DNA from: Candidatus Stackebrandtia excrementipullorum
GTDB lineage: Bacteria; Actinomycetota; Actinomycetes; Mycobacteriales; Micromonosporaceae
Direction of reading: 5' to 3'
NCBI GenBank assembly: GCA_019113825.1
Contig: DXGR01000148.1
Span: 1 to 64,000, forward strand
Length of the DNA: 64,000 nt
Every line of letters begins with the position of its first letter. Position 1 is the stretch's first letter. A program made the translations under genes and the position numbers. The notes under the pieces are model-generated. The model did no database searches. It was not told where the DNA came from and worked only from the letters and a program-made list of their open reading frames with translations. Of this stretch, positions 1 to 8,822 are shown in pieces.

Positions 1-1134
1 AACGTGCCGCTGGACGGTGCCCGTATCACCGACGACGGCAGGATTCGGGCCGTTGTTCCGACGCTGCGGGCCTTGCGCGACGCGGGCGCCCGGTTGGTCG
101 TTTGCGCGCATCTGGGACGTCCCGGTGGGGAACCTGCCGAGAAGTACTCACTGGCTCCGGTGGCCGAGCGCCTGGAAAAGCTGCTGGGCCACGGTGTGGT
201 CTTCGCCGCCGACACCATCGGGCCACAGGCGGCCACAGCGGTCTCCGCGCTGTCCGACGGCGGCGTGGTCCTTCTGGAGAACCTGCGGTTCAATCCCGGT
301 GAGACCGATAAGGACGATGCAGAGCGAGGTGCGTTCGCCGCCGCGTTGGCCAAATTCGCCGACGTCTACGTCGATGACGCCTTCGGTGCGGTACATCGCC
401 GACATGCCAGTGTGTACGACGTGGCGACCTTGTTGCCATGTTATGCCGGGTACCTGATTTCGGCCGAGGTTGACGTCCTCAAACGGCTGACCGAGTCGGT
501 GAATCGACCCTACGCCGTGGTTTTGGGTGGAGCGAAGGTGTCCGACAAGCTTGCGGTCATCGCCAACCTGTTGGACAAGGTGGACCGTCTGCTCATCGGT
601 GGAGGCATGATGTTCACCTTCTTGGCCGCGCAAGGCCTGTCGACGGGTTCGTCGCTGCTTGAATCCGACCAGATCGACCGGTGCCGCGGCTTCCTCGAAC
701 AGGCGAAGGCACGTGGGGTGGATCTCGTGTTGCCCGTCGACACGGTGGTGGCCGAACGGTTCGCTGCCGACGCCTCCCCGCAGACCGTGGCGGTGGAAGA
801 CATCCAGGAGGGGACGATGGGCTTGGACATCGGCCCCCGGACGGCGGCGCTGTTCGCCGAAAAACTCGCCGACGCACGCACGATCTTCTGGAACGGGCCC
901 ATGGGCGTTTTCGAGTTCCCGGCGTTTGCCGACGGGACTCGCACCGTGGCTCGAGCACTGGTCGACGGTGACGGGTTCACCGTGGTCGGTGGTGGTGATT
1001 CGGCCGCAGCGGTGAGAACCCTGGGGTTGCCCGAAGCGGAGTTCGGCCACATTTCCACCGGTGGAGGTGCCAGCCTGGAGTATCTGGAAGGCAAGACTCT
1101 ACCGGGTTTGGCTGTTTTGGACAGTGAGGAGTGA
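1..1134 (+). CDS. pgk: Phosphoglycerate kinase, 5' end cut by window edge
   Basis: Transfers the acyl phosphate of 1,3-bisphosphoglycerate to ADP, making ATP and 3-phosphoglycerate in glycolysis. The reading frame is open from the first base and begins at the family's NVPLDG segment, so about 20 N-terminal residues lie outside the window; the GTG at base 4 is internal. Visible family signatures are HLGRPGG near residue 36, GGAKVSDK near residue 176 and GGGDSAAA near residue 330 of the fragment. tpiA follows after one base, the classical pgk-tpiA pair. No frameshift is seen. Confidence 0.97.
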   Translation, partial: NVPLDGARITDDGRIRAVVPTLRALRDAGARLVVCAHLGRPGGEPAEKYSLAPVAERLEKLLGHGVVFAADTIGPQAATAVSALSDGGVVLLENLRFNPGETDKDDAERGAFAAALAKFADVYVDDAFGAVHRRHASVYDVATLLPCYAGYLISAEVDVLKRLTESVNRPYAVVLGGAKVSDKLAVIANLLDKVDRLLIGGGMMFTFLAAQGLSTGSSLLESDQIDRCRGFLEQAKARGVDLVLPVDTVVAERFAADASPQTVAVEDIQEGTMGLDIGPRTAALFAEKLADARTIFWNGPMGVFEFPAFADGTRTVARALVDGDGFTVVGGGDSAAAVRTLGLPEAEFGHISTGGGASLEYLEGKTLPGLAVLDSEE

Positions 1135-1135
1135 G

Positions 1136-1933
1136 ATGACCGAATCGACGCGTCGTCCGCTGATTGCGGGCAACTGGAAGATGAACCTCAACCACCTTGA
1201 GGCGATCGCCCTGGTCCAGAAGCTGGCATTCAGCCTGGACGAGAAGCAATTGTCTGATGTGGAAGTAGTGGTCCTTCCGCCATATGTGGACATTCGGAGC
1301 GTTCAAACGCTCGTCGACGGCGACAAGCTTCTTATCGGCTTCGGCGCCCAGGACCTGTCGACGCATCCGTCGGGTGCCTACACCGGTGAGGTTTCCGGCG
1401 CGATGCTGGCCAAGCTCGGTTGCCGGTACGTGACCGTCGGGCACTCGGAGCGTCGTCAGTACCACCAGGAGGACGACGAACTGGTTGCCGGCAAGGTGCG
1501 GGCCGCCCTGGCCAACGGCATAACACCGATTCTCTGCGTCGGTGAAGGGCTGGACGTCCGTGAATCGGGCGACCACGTGGCCTACACCGTTCGTCAGATG
1601 GTGGCCGGCCTTGATCGGTTGGACGCCAAGGAGGTCGGTTCCGTGGTGGTCGCCTACGAACCGGTGTGGGCGATCGGTACGGGGAGGACGGCGACTCCGG
1701 CCGACGCCCAGGAGGTCATCGGGGCGCTGCGGGCGGAGCTGGCAAGCCGTTTCGGTGAGGTTGCCGACCGGATCCGGTTGCTGTACGGAGGTTCGGTCAA
1801 GGCGGCGAATATCGCCTCGATCATGTCTGAACAGGACATAGACGGTGCGCTTGTCGGCGGAGCCTCCATCGACGCCGAGGAATTCGCCAAACTGTGTCGG
1901 TTTCCGGAGCACGCCGGCGGAACCGGCGGATAG
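1136..1933 (+). CDS. tpiA: Triosephosphate isomerase
   Basis: Interconverts dihydroxyacetone phosphate and glyceraldehyde 3-phosphate. The 265-residue length is normal for the family. Catalytic residues are visible: Lys15 in NWKMN, His103 in VGHSERR and Glu175 in [10 protein letters not shown]; the phosphate-binding LYGGSV and GALVGGASI segments follow. The ATG at 1136 is one base past the pgk stop and places NWKMN at the usual position; upstream in-frame starts lie inside pgk. The pair is surely co-transcribed and ends at a strong hairpin. Confidence 0.97.
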   Translation: MTESTRRPLIAGNWKMNLNHLEAIALVQKLAFSLDEKQLSDVEVVVLPPYVDIRSVQTLVDGDKLLIGFGAQDLSTHPSGAYTGEVSGAMLAKLGCRYVTVGHSERRQYHQEDDELVAGKVRAALANGITPILCVGEGLDVRESGDHVAYTVRQMVAGLDRLDAKEVGSVVVAYEPVWAIGTGRTATPADAQEVIGALRAELASRFGEVADRIRLLYGGSVKAANIASIMSEQDIDGALVGGASIDAEEFAKLCRFPEHAGGTGG

Positions 1934-1961
1934 GCCGTCGTCTCTTTTTAATAGATTTTTC

Positions 1962-2002
1962 AGTGAACGCGCCGTGGTCGATACGACCACGGCGCGTTCA
2001 CT
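1962..2002 (+). terminator. Long perfect hairpin after tpiA
   Basis: Two 19-base arms (1962-1980 and 1984-2002) are exact reverse complements separated by a 3-base loop. No T-tract follows on the plus strand; an AT-rich stretch precedes it. It resembles the T-less terminators common in actinobacteria and probably ends the pgk-tpiA transcript. Confidence 0.75.
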
Positions 2003-2015
2003 CGTCCGGTGACAG

Positions 2016-2044
2016 TTGACTGTGACCTTAACCACTTGTAAGGT
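2016..2044 (+). promoter_or_regulatory. Sigma-70-type promoter for the binding-protein gene
   Basis: TTGACT (2016-2021), a 17-base spacer and TAAGGT (2039-2044) lie just after the tpiA hairpin. Transcription would start near 2051, leaving a leader of about 235 bases before the lipoprotein gene. Confidence 0.5.
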
Positions 2045-2285
2045 CTAGGGCGGCTCGGTGGTCGAGGCGTCGGAGCTGGCCGTACACATGACGCGTGACC
2101 ATAACGGTCGTCTTTCGGGGGAGCGGTGACGTTTCAGGTGACCAACAATGGTAATGCGCCGGTGGCCGTTCCGTTATCTTTGCCGGGGCGGCACTGTGGT
2201 GTCGCGGTCAGCGCTTAGAGTGTGTCATCACCGGTGGTGGGCGCTCACGTTGATCGTCCTGATTCACCCCTTCAGGAGTATCTTG

Positions 2286-4025
2286 ATGCGTGGAAACTCG
2301 ACGACTCGTCGCAGCCGTATGGCCGCGGCCGCGGTGACCGCCGTCCTGGTCGCCACCGTGGCAGGCGCCTGTACCGTCGACGAGCCGGAGGACACCGGCG
2401 TATCGGGTCGGCCCGATGTCGGTGGGACCGTGCGGATCGCGACCCAAGCCGGTGGTTTTGAAACCCTGGATCCGCAACGGCTGTTCATTACCAGTCAGAT
2501 GAACGCCTCCAAACTCATCACCCGGACTTTGACGACCTTTATGCCGGCGCCGGGCCTGGAGGGGGCCGAGATCGTCGGTGACCTGGCTACCGACATGGGG
2601 CGTCCCAACAAAGACAACACGGTATGGGAGTTCACACTGCGCTCGGGCCTCAAATGGGAGACGGGCGAAACCGTTACCTGCGACGATGTCCGGTACGGCG
2701 TTTTGCGTAACTTCGACATCCGAAACGGTGAGGACGCGGTGGTGATCGGCGGCCCACCGTATCCGGTCAAATGGCTTGATGCGCCGGACGACTATGCGGG
2801 TCCGCTCAGCGACCCCGATGTGCACGTGCCCGGGGTCGTCTGTATCGACGACGACACGATCAGGTTCAAACTGAAGGAATCCGTTCCGCATTTCCCCGCC
2901 GCGCTGTCGATGACGGCGTTCTCGCCGGTGCCACAGGGGGAGGGCGTGGACGGCGACTATGTACCGGTGGCCACCGGGCCGTACAAACTCGAGGAGTTCT
3001 CCCCGCCGGCCGAGGACTCTGTGGGGGCCGCCGTCTTCGTGCGAAACGACCAGTGGGACGCCGAGACGGACCCTGTACGGTCCGCCTACCCCGACCGGGT
3101 CGAATACGTTTTCGGTGCCGACGTGGAGGAGACCGCACAACAGATCGTCGCAGGAAACCCCGACTACGACAACGTCGTGATGTACGAGAGCGTCCCCGCT
3201 AATTACCTGCAACAGGTGGTCAACGACACTCAGTTGATGTCGCAGACGGTCAACGGCCAGACCAACGGCATCACGTACATGGCCATCAACACGAGAACCG
3301 TCACGGATTTGGAGTGTCGACAGGCCCTGGTGTACGGCTTCAACAAGCGTAAGTACCTCGACATCCGAGGTGGGCAACTGTTGGGTGAGTACGCGAACTC
3401 CATGATCGGTCCGGACGACCCCGGCCATAAGGACTTTGACATCTATGGCCTCAAGGACAATCCCGAGGGCGACCTTGAACGTGCGCGCCAGCTGCTGGAC
3501 GAGGCTGGAGACTGCCCGACCGAGCTGACTCTGGACGCACCGGATACGCCGGCCAACAAGCTGACCGCCCAGACGGTCGTGGACACCTACGGTCGCATGG
3601 GTATCGCGGTTAAACTCAACTTGATCGATATCGCTTCGTATTATTCGGTGCTCGACTACCCGGAGAACCAGCACGACCTGGTGATAACAGGTTGGGCCTC
3701 GGACTGGCCGGGTGGTTCGGGCGTGCTGCCGGCACTGTTCCACGGTGACATGCTGATAGAAGGGGCGAATTCGAACTTCTCACTCCTCGACGACCCCGAG
3801 ATCAACGCCATGATGGATGCGGCGGCGTCCGCAGATAATCTGGAACAGTCTTATGATCTGTGGGGTGAAGTCGACCAGGCGGTTCAGGAGATGGCGGTGT
3901 CGGTACCGATCTCGTATATGAAGGTCATGTCGCTGTGCGGACCCGATGTACGAGGTGGTTTTTTGAACGCCCAGTGGAGTGCGGTCGACATCTCGTCACT
4001 CGGACTCGTCGATGAGACGGCCTGA
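2286..4025 (+). CDS. ABC transporter substrate-binding lipoprotein, family 5 (peptide/dipeptide type)
   Basis: Captures peptides or a related solute at the outer face of the membrane for an ABC importer. The ATG at 2286 is chosen because AGGAG lies 7 bases upstream and because the product then begins with a classical lipoprotein signal: basic RR, a hydrophobic stretch, and an AGAC lipobox-like site with Cys29 as the acylated residue. The 579-residue length and the body (GGTVRIATQAG near the mature N-terminus, GWASDWPGG near residue 480) fit the DppA/OppA family. No permease or ATPase gene is nearby, so it either serves a transporter encoded elsewhere or has another role. It sits between tpiA and secG, which are often adjacent in relatives. 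The substrate cannot be told from sequence. Confidence 0.88.
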   Translation: MRGNSTTRRSRMAAAAVTAVLVATVAGACTVDEPEDTGVSGRPDVGGTVRIATQAGGFETLDPQRLFITSQMNASKLITRTLTTFMPAPGLEGAEIVGDLATDMGRPNKDNTVWEFTLRSGLKWETGETVTCDDVRYGVLRNFDIRNGEDAVVIGGPPYPVKWLDAPDDYAGPLSDPDVHVPGVVCIDDDTIRFKLKESVPHFPAALSMTAFSPVPQGEGVDGDYVPVATGPYKLEEFSPPAEDSVGAAVFVRNDQWDAETDPVRSAYPDRVEYVFGADVEETAQQIVAGNPDYDNVVMYESVPANYLQQVVNDTQLMSQTVNGQTNGITYMAINTRTVTDLECRQALVYGFNKRKYLDIRGGQLLGEYANSMIGPDDPGHKDFDIYGLKDNPEGDLERARQLLDEAGDCPTELTLDAPDTPANKLTAQTVVDTYGRMGIAVKLNLIDIASYYSVLDYPENQHDLVITGWASDWPGGSGVLPALFHGDMLIEGANSNFSLLDDPEINAMMDAAASADNLEQSYDLWGEVDQAVQEMAVSVPISYMKVMSLCGPDVRGGFLNAQWSAVDISSLGLVDETA

Positions 4026-4042
4026 CCCAACCCGCTGTCAGG
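4021..4042 (+). terminator. Possible terminator at the end of the binding-protein gene
   Basis: CCTGAC (4021-4026) and GTCAGG (4037-4042) are complementary with a 10-base loop; the stop codon lies in the left arm. There is no T-tract, so this is only a candidate. Confidence 0.35.
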
Positions 4043-4128
4043 TACGTTATGCTTCTGCCCGATATCCGTAACCCGGTTTTGCCGCCAACCCATGCGGTCG
4101 ACCGCTCGAGAGGACCCCGGAAACCTTT

Positions 4129-4383
4129 ATGCTTCAGGCGATCGTATACGTCCTAGTCGGTGTCTTGCTTGTTACCAGTGGTGCGCTGATCCTTTTGGTC
4201 CTGTTGCACAAGGGTAAGGGCGGCGGCCTGTCGAGCATGTTCGGCGGCGGTGTCAGTTCAAACCTCTCCGGCTCGTCGGTCGTGGAGAAGAACCTCGACC
4301 GGATCACCATCGTGGTGGGCGTTATCTGGCTTGCGGCCATCGTCGGTTTTGGTGTGGTTTTGAGGACGCTGACCGCGATATAG
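4129..4383 (+). CDS. secG: Preprotein translocase subunit SecG
   Basis: Small membrane subunit of the SecYEG protein-export channel. The 84-residue product has two hydrophobic segments (about residues 3-24 and 58-80) joined by a short Gly/Ser-rich loop that contains the typical GKGGGLSSMFGGG stretch. The ATG follows the AGGACCCCGG region and gives the normal SecG length. Location near pgk-tpiA is standard for actinobacteria. A rho-independent terminator follows. Confidence 0.93.
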   Translation: MLQAIVYVLVGVLLVTSGALILLVLLHKGKGGGLSSMFGGGVSSNLSGSSVVEKNLDRITIVVGVIWLAAIVGFGVVLRTLTAI

Positions 4384-4433
4384 ACGTCGGTTCGTACACC
4401 TGCCATCGGAACGATGTGGCAGCGAACCCTTGC

Positions 4434-4466
4434 CCGAAGGCGTGATGTGAGCGCCTTCGGTTTTTT
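4434..4466 (+). terminator. Rho-independent terminator of secG
   Basis: CCGAAGGCG (4434-4442) pairs with CGCCTTCGG (4452-4460) and six T residues follow at 4461-4466. This is one of the few textbook terminators in the window. Confidence 0.88.
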
Positions 4467-4716
4467 GTGTCTGCTCATCCGTCGGGCCGATATTGGTGCC
4501 CCTTTAACGGGGATTCGCATGTGCCGACGCATTCAAGGGGTCGTAAAACGGCGGTGTAGTGCCGAGAAGTCGAAAAAATCGGCCCCCGGTCTTCACACTG
4601 ACGTGTTCGTCGTCATAGACTCTTGACGTCGGTCGCCCGACGATCGGCCAATGGTGGATCCCCCGTCCGCCGGACCTGGCCCAACACAGCGCCCCCTGTG
4701 AAGGAGCAATTCTAAA
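4467..4716 (+). promoter_or_regulatory. Leader/promoter region of rbpA
   Basis: No credible gene is present in these 250 bases. A TTGACG hexamer at 4624-4629 could be a -35 box, but no convincing -10 box sits at the right distance. CGTCGG (4627-4632) and CCGACG (4637-4642) form a small hairpin. AAGGAG near 4701 is the likely ribosome binding site for rbpA. Confidence 0.35.
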
Positions 4717-5064
4717 ATGGTCAGTGGAAATGCCATCCGAGGCACACGAGTCGGCGGTAGGCCGGCCGGCTTGCCCGAACGCGGCGAACCTGCGCCACGA
4801 CAGTTTGTGGACTACTGGTGCGCCAACGGGCACCAAACTCGACCCTCCTTCTCCATGAAAGCCGAGGTTCCGGTGACCTGGGACTGCCGCAGGTGCGGCC
4901 TGCCCGCCGGTACCGATCCACAGAATCCCCCGGAACGCCCGACGGCACGCCCGTACAAGACACACCTTGCCTACGTCATGGAACGCCGCTCCGCCTCCGA
5001 AGGAGAGGCCCTCCTGGCCGAAGCCCTGGCCAACCTGCGTGCCTCTCGTGAGGCGACCGCCTAA
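4717..5064 (+). CDS. rbpA: RNA polymerase-binding protein RbpA
   Basis: Actinobacteria-specific activator that binds the principal sigma factor and core RNA polymerase and stabilises the open promoter complex. The 115-residue product has the basic N-terminal tail (IRGTRVGG), a core with WCANGH and CRRCG that would form the Cys/His metal site seen in some RbpA proteins, and the C-terminal sigma-interacting part (RPTARPYKTHLAYVMERRS). The ATG at 4717 is 10 bases after an AAGGAG ribosome binding site. It is a single-gene unit between two terminators. Confidence 0.95.
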   Translation: MVSGNAIRGTRVGGRPAGLPERGEPAPRQFVDYWCANGHQTRPSFSMKAEVPVTWDCRRCGLPAGTDPQNPPERPTARPYKTHLAYVMERRSASEGEALLAEALANLRASREATA

Positions 5065-5086
5065 GACAGCCCCGCCCGGCTCGGTT

Positions 5087-5123
5087 ACCGAACGCCAACC
5101 GGATCTACCGGTTGGCGTTCGGT
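5087..5123. terminator. Bidirectional terminator shared by rbpA and the MutT gene
   Basis: Sixteen-base arms (5087-5102 and 5108-5123) are perfect complements around a 5-base loop. The minus-strand NUDIX gene ends inside it: its TAG stop is in the loop (5105-5107) and its last four codons lie in one arm. It lies between convergent genes and can fold in both transcripts. Confidence 0.8.
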
Positions 5124-5530
5124 TCGTGTATACCCAGAGACAACAGTTCAACTGCGGGTCGGTCGGGCGGACACCAGTCAAAGCTCGACAGCTCTTCCCT
5201 CGTGGCCCAACGGAGCTGGTCGTGATCGTTGCTGCCGGTGGGGAGCTCGCCCTCGAGAAACGCCCACCGGCACTCCAAATCGATGTATCGGTCGCCGACG
5301 AGCGTGGCGCTTCTGATCAGCTGGGCGCCGGGCCGTACCGGGACCCCGAGTTCCTCGAATATCTCTCGACGCAGGGCCGTCGCGGCGTCTTCGCCGACCT
5401 CCACCTTTCCTCCGGGAAACTCCCACAGACCGGCGGCATGTTCGCCACGGGCGCGCCGACACACCAGAAGGCGATCGTCGGCAACGATCACGGCGGCTAC
5501 GACATGGATGCTTCGCACGACGTCGTTCAT
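5105..5530 (-). CDS. mutT: MutT-like NUDIX hydrolase (probable 8-oxo-dGTP diphosphatase)
   Basis: Hydrolyses nucleoside diphosphate-linked substrates; the closest class is MutT, which clears oxidised dGTP from the nucleotide pool. The 141-residue protein has a complete NUDIX box starting GGKVEVGED and ending RREIFEELGV, with all Glu ligands present, about residues 40-62. WEFPGGK just before it is typical of MutT. It starts 13 bases after pgl, so it is probably the last gene of the pentose-phosphate operon. Substrate is inferred from family. Confidence 0.88.
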   Translation of the reverse strand: MNDVVRSIHVVAAVIVADDRLLVCRRARGEHAAGLWEFPGGKVEVGEDAATALRREIFEELGVPVRPGAQLIRSATLVGDRYIDLECRWAFLEGELPTGSNDHDQLRWATREELSSFDWCPPDRPAVELLSLGIHEPNANR

Positions 5531-5543
5531 CGTCGGCGCGGAC

Positions 5544-6314
5544 TCAGCGCCTCAGGCTGTGGAACCGTTGTGGCAGAGCCGCCGCTGCGGCACGGTCAAG
5601 CAGCCACCGTGTATGGGACACTCCGCCTACCCCCGCAGCCGGTGCCTGCTTTGGGCCCGCGCCCGACATCGCCAGGGCCACCGCGTCGGCTTTGGACGAG
5701 CCGGACGCGATGAGCCACACTTCATCGCCGGAATTGATCGCCGGATACGTGAGCGTGATCCGCTTCGGCGGTGGTTTCGGCGCCCCCCGCACCCCCACCA
5801 CCGCGCGCTCCTCATACACCGCGGGTTGTCCCGGGAAGACCGACGCGACGTGGGCGTCTTCACCGACGCCGAGCATGACGACGTCGAACCGGGGGAGGGC
5901 GGCATCACCGCGAGCAGATTCGGCCAGGCGCTGCGTGTACATGGCGGCGGCCGTTTCGGGATCGTCGCCGCCGATGCCGTCGGAGGTCGGCATCGGGTGG
6001 ATACGGTCCGGATCGACCGGCAGCCGGGAGAGCAGGCTTTCCCGGGCCTGGGTTTCATTGCGATCCGGATGGCCGTCGGGGAGGAAACGTTCGTCGCCCC
6101 ACCAGAAGTCGACCGCGGACCAGTCGACGGCCTGCCTCAGGGGGCTTTCGCACAGTGCAGCGTGAAATTTGGCGGCGATGCGGCCGCCCGTCAACACCAC
6201 ACCGGCTTGCCCGCGTACCGCCTGTGCGTCGGCGATACGCGTCGCCAACCGGGCAGCCACCGCTTCGGCGAGGACCTCGGGGGTGGGGTGGACCACGATG
6301 CTCGTAGTGTTCAT
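5544..6314 (-). CDS. pgl: 6-phosphogluconolactonase
   Basis: Hydrolyses 6-phosphogluconolactone to 6-phosphogluconate, second step of the oxidative pentose phosphate pathway. The 256-residue length fits bacterial Pgl. Family segments are VLTGG near residue 42, WWGDERFLP near residue 74 and MLGVGEDAHVASVFPG near residue 150. The ATG at 6314 overlaps the opcA stop as ATGA; an upstream in-frame ATG would run further into opcA and lacks support. Coupling to opcA and zwf places all three oxidative-branch proteins together. Confidence 0.94.
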   Translation of the reverse strand: MNTTSIVVHPTPEVLAEAVAARLATRIADAQAVRGQAGVVLTGGRIAAKFHAALCESPLRQAVDWSAVDFWWGDERFLPDGHPDRNETQARESLLSRLPVDPDRIHPMPTSDGIGGDDPETAAAMYTQRLAESARGDAALPRFDVVMLGVGEDAHVASVFPGQPAVYEERAVVGVRGAPKPPPKRITLTYPAINSGDEVWLIASGSSKADAVALAMSGAGPKQAPAAGVGGVSHTRWLLDRAAAAALPQRFHSLRR

Positions 6315-7285
6315 GAGACCTCCATGGACGTGGTGACTATCTGAGGGCACAGGCCTTCGGCGTCGGTGCAGTAGGTCAAAGCCGCCTCATAAGGCTGGTC
6401 GGGGTCCAGGTGCCGCAGCTCCTCGGTCAGGAGCTCGCCGAGAGTGCGACCGTTGAGGATCTGGGTGCGGTCGGCGAACCCGGTGCGTCGTAGCTGCGTC
6501 TGGCCCGCTTCGTCACGGGTTATCTCGATCTCGTCCCCGTTGGTGAGAGTTATGGCGACGCCTTTGATCGCCGGCAGATGTTCGCTGTTGCGGATCACCG
6601 AGGTGTTCTCGATGACGGGCCGCACACCGAGTCGACCCCCCAACCAGCCGGCCAACAACGTGGCACTGGGGTCGGCGGCGTCGGCGGTCAACCGAACGGA
6701 CGCGGCGGGCGCCGATGCGGTGTCGAACGCGCTGGCGATCAACGAACGCCAATAGGTGATGCGGGTCCAGCACAGGTCCGTGTCACCGGGACTGTAGTCC
6801 AACGCACGCGCCGACAGCGTCTGGACGGGGTGCGATGAGCGCGCGCTGTAACTGATGCGACGGTCGGCGAAGGCACCCAACGGGTCTTCGGCCGCGCGGA
6901 CCGGTGGCTGAACGAACCAGCATGTGACCACGGGGACATCGGGTGCCAACAAGGGCATCACGACCGACTCCGCGTGGTTGGCCAGCCGTCCGTACAGGCG
7001 CATCACGACAGCCTCACACGGGCCGAGCCGACCACCAACGATGATCTCGGCGTCCAATCGTGGTCTGTCCCGGCCTTCATCGCGACGGACCACGATGAGA
7101 AGTCGACACGGGTGTTGTTGGGCCGCCAACGTCAACGCCGCCTCGGCTTCTCGTTCACCCTTTTCGTCGACGATGACGACGAGGTTCAACGCCAAACCAC
7201 TGGTGCCCCCGGCCGAATGACGTTCGCTGGCCAGTGCTGTCACCACTTCGGTGGCGGTGGTGTCCCACAACGCGATCAATGACAT
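6311..7285 (-). CDS. opcA: Glucose-6-phosphate dehydrogenase assembly protein OpcA
   Basis: Activator/assembly factor for glucose-6-phosphate dehydrogenase, found in cyanobacteria and actinobacteria. The 324-residue product begins MSLIALWDTTATEVV and contains the family's LNLVVIVD, PLLAPDVPVVTCWF and WTRITYWRSLIASAFD segments. An AGGAG sequence precedes the ATG. It lies 7 bases after zwf, its partner, and overlaps pgl by 4 bases. Confidence 0.94.
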   Translation of the reverse strand: MSLIALWDTTATEVVTALASERHSAGGTSGLALNLVVIVDEKGEREAEAALTLAAQQHPCRLLIVVRRDEGRDRPRLDAEIIVGGRLGPCEAVVMRLYGRLANHAESVVMPLLAPDVPVVTCWFVQPPVRAAEDPLGAFADRRISYSARSSHPVQTLSARALDYSPGDTDLCWTRITYWRSLIASAFDTASAPAASVRLTADAADPSATLLAGWLGGRLGVRPVIENTSVIRNSEHLPAIKGVAITLTNGDEIEITRDEAGQTQLRRTGFADRTQILNGRTLGELLTEELRHLDPDQPYEAALTYCTDAEGLCPQIVTTSMEVS

Positions 7286-7292
7286 CTCCTGG

Positions 7293-8822
7293 TTACGCGC
7301 GCCGCCAGGCGCGACCGTCGATTTTCAGCATTCGATCGGCGGCCTCGGGCCCCCATGTCCCTGCACGATACGGCTCAGGCTTGTGTTCGGCCCAGAACTC
7401 CTCCAAGGGGTCGACAACGGCCCAACTGGCCTGAACCTCGGCAGCGTCGGGGAACAACGTCTTGTCCCCGAGGAGGACGTCGCGGATGAGCCGTTCGTAA
7501 GCTTCCGGACTGGACTCGGTAAAGGCCTCTCCATAATGGAAGTCCATGGAAATGTCCCTCAGTTCCATGCCCGTCCCCGGTACCTTGGAACCGAACTTGA
7601 CGGTGACGCCCTCGTCGGGTTGAACCCTGATAACCAACTGGTTGTGCCCCAGCGTTTCGGTGTCGTAGTCGTGGAAGGGGAGATGCGGTGCCCGTTTGAA
7701 GACGAGCGCGATCTCGGTGACTCTGCGCGGTAGCCGTTTTCCCGTCCGAAGATAGAACGGGACGCCTGCCCACCGACGATTCTGTACACCCAGTTTCACC
7801 GCGACGTAGGTTTCGGTCGAGGAATCGGCCGGGATGCCGTCTTCGGCGAGGTAGGCCCGCGCCTCACCACCGGGAACCCAGCCGTCGGTGTACTGTCCGC
7901 GAACCGCGAATCGGTGTAGATCCTCGGGCAGCGTGACGGCCCGCAGAACCTTGAGTTTCTCGGTGCGGATCTCCTCGGCACCGAAGCTGACCGGTTCCTC
8001 CATGGCCGTGAGTGCCAACAACTGAAGCAGGTGATTTTGGAGAACATCCCGTGCCGCTCCCGCCGAATCGTAGAAATCCGCGCGTGAGCCGATACCGACG
8101 TCCTCGGCCATGGTGATCTGCACCGAATCAACGTAGTGTGAATTCCACACCGGTTCGAACAAGGCGTTGGCGAACCTCAACGCCAAGATGTTCTGCACCG
8201 TCTCCTTGCCCAGGTAATGGTCGATGCGGAAGACGTCTTCGGCGGTGAAGACGTTGTCGACCAGGTCGTCGAGTTCCTTGGCCGACTCCATATCGTTGCC
8301 GAACGGTTTTTCCACCACGACCCGTCGCCAACCCCCCGATGAGGAGTTGTCGGCTGCGCCGGTGCGATCCAGCTGCCTCAACACGGTCGGGAACGCCGCG
8401 GGCGGAATCGAAAAATAGAACGCCGCGTTGCCACTGATCGCGTGGGAGTCACGCAGCTCGTCAAGCGTGGCTCCCAAAGCGTCGAACGCCGTGTCGTCTT
8501 CAAACGAACCGGGAACGAACCGAAAGTTGCCCGCCAAGCGGTTCCACACGTCTTCACGCCACGGTGTCCGAGCATGTGATTGTGCGGCTTCGCGGGCCAG
8601 CTGTTCGAAATCCCCGTGTTCCCAGTCGCGACGTGCGAAGCCCAGGATGACAAACGATGCCGGGAGTAGACCACGGTTGGCGAGGTCGTACACCGCGGGG
8701 ATCAACTTCTTTCGTGCCAGGTCCCCGGTGACTCCGAAGATGACCAGCGCACACGGTTGCGGGATGTGCGGAAGCCGCCGATCCTGAGGGTCTCGCAACG
8801 GGTTCTGCGATGGTTGGTTCAT
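7293..8822 (-). CDS. zwf: Glucose-6-phosphate 1-dehydrogenase
   Basis: Oxidises glucose 6-phosphate to 6-phosphogluconolactone with NADP, the entry step of the oxidative pentose phosphate pathway. The 509-residue length is normal. The dinucleotide-binding loop [10 protein letters not shown] is near residue 30, and the active-site motif RIDHYLGKE near residue 199 carries the catalytic His and substrate Lys. The start codon shares one base with the pgi stop (TGATG), so translation is coupled. Confidence 0.97.
   Translation of the reverse strand: MNQPSQNPLRDPQDRRLPHIPQPCALVIFGVTGDLARKKLIPAVYDLANRGLLPASFVILGFARRDWEHGDFEQLAREAAQSHARTPWREDVWNRLAGNFRFVPGSFEDDTAFDALGATLDELRDSHAISGNAAFYFSIPPAAFPTVLRQLDRTGAADNSSSGGWRRVVVEKPFGNDMESAKELDDLVDNVFTAEDVFRIDHYLGKETVQNILALRFANALFEPVWNSHYVDSVQITMAEDVGIGSRADFYDSAGAARDVLQNHLLQLLALTAMEEPVSFGAEEIRTEKLKVLRAVTLPEDLHRFAVRGQYTDGWVPGGEARAYLAEDGIPADSSTETYVAVKLGVQNRRWAGVPFYLRTGKRLPRRVTEIALVFKRAPHLPFHDYDTETLGHNQLVIRVQPDEGVTVKFGSKVPGTGMELRDISMDFHYGEAFTESSPEAYERLIRDVLLGDKTLFPDAAEVQASWAVVDPLEEFWAEHKPEPYRAGTWGPEAADRMLKIDGRAWRRA

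Noticed and set aside
148-1050. Long minus-strand open frames opposite pgk, and similar ones opposite dppA-like, sufB, sufD, gcvP and pabB
   Set aside because: They mirror the codon structure of well-supported genes, carry no domain, and are Arg/Gly/His-rich, as antisense frames in high-GC DNA are.
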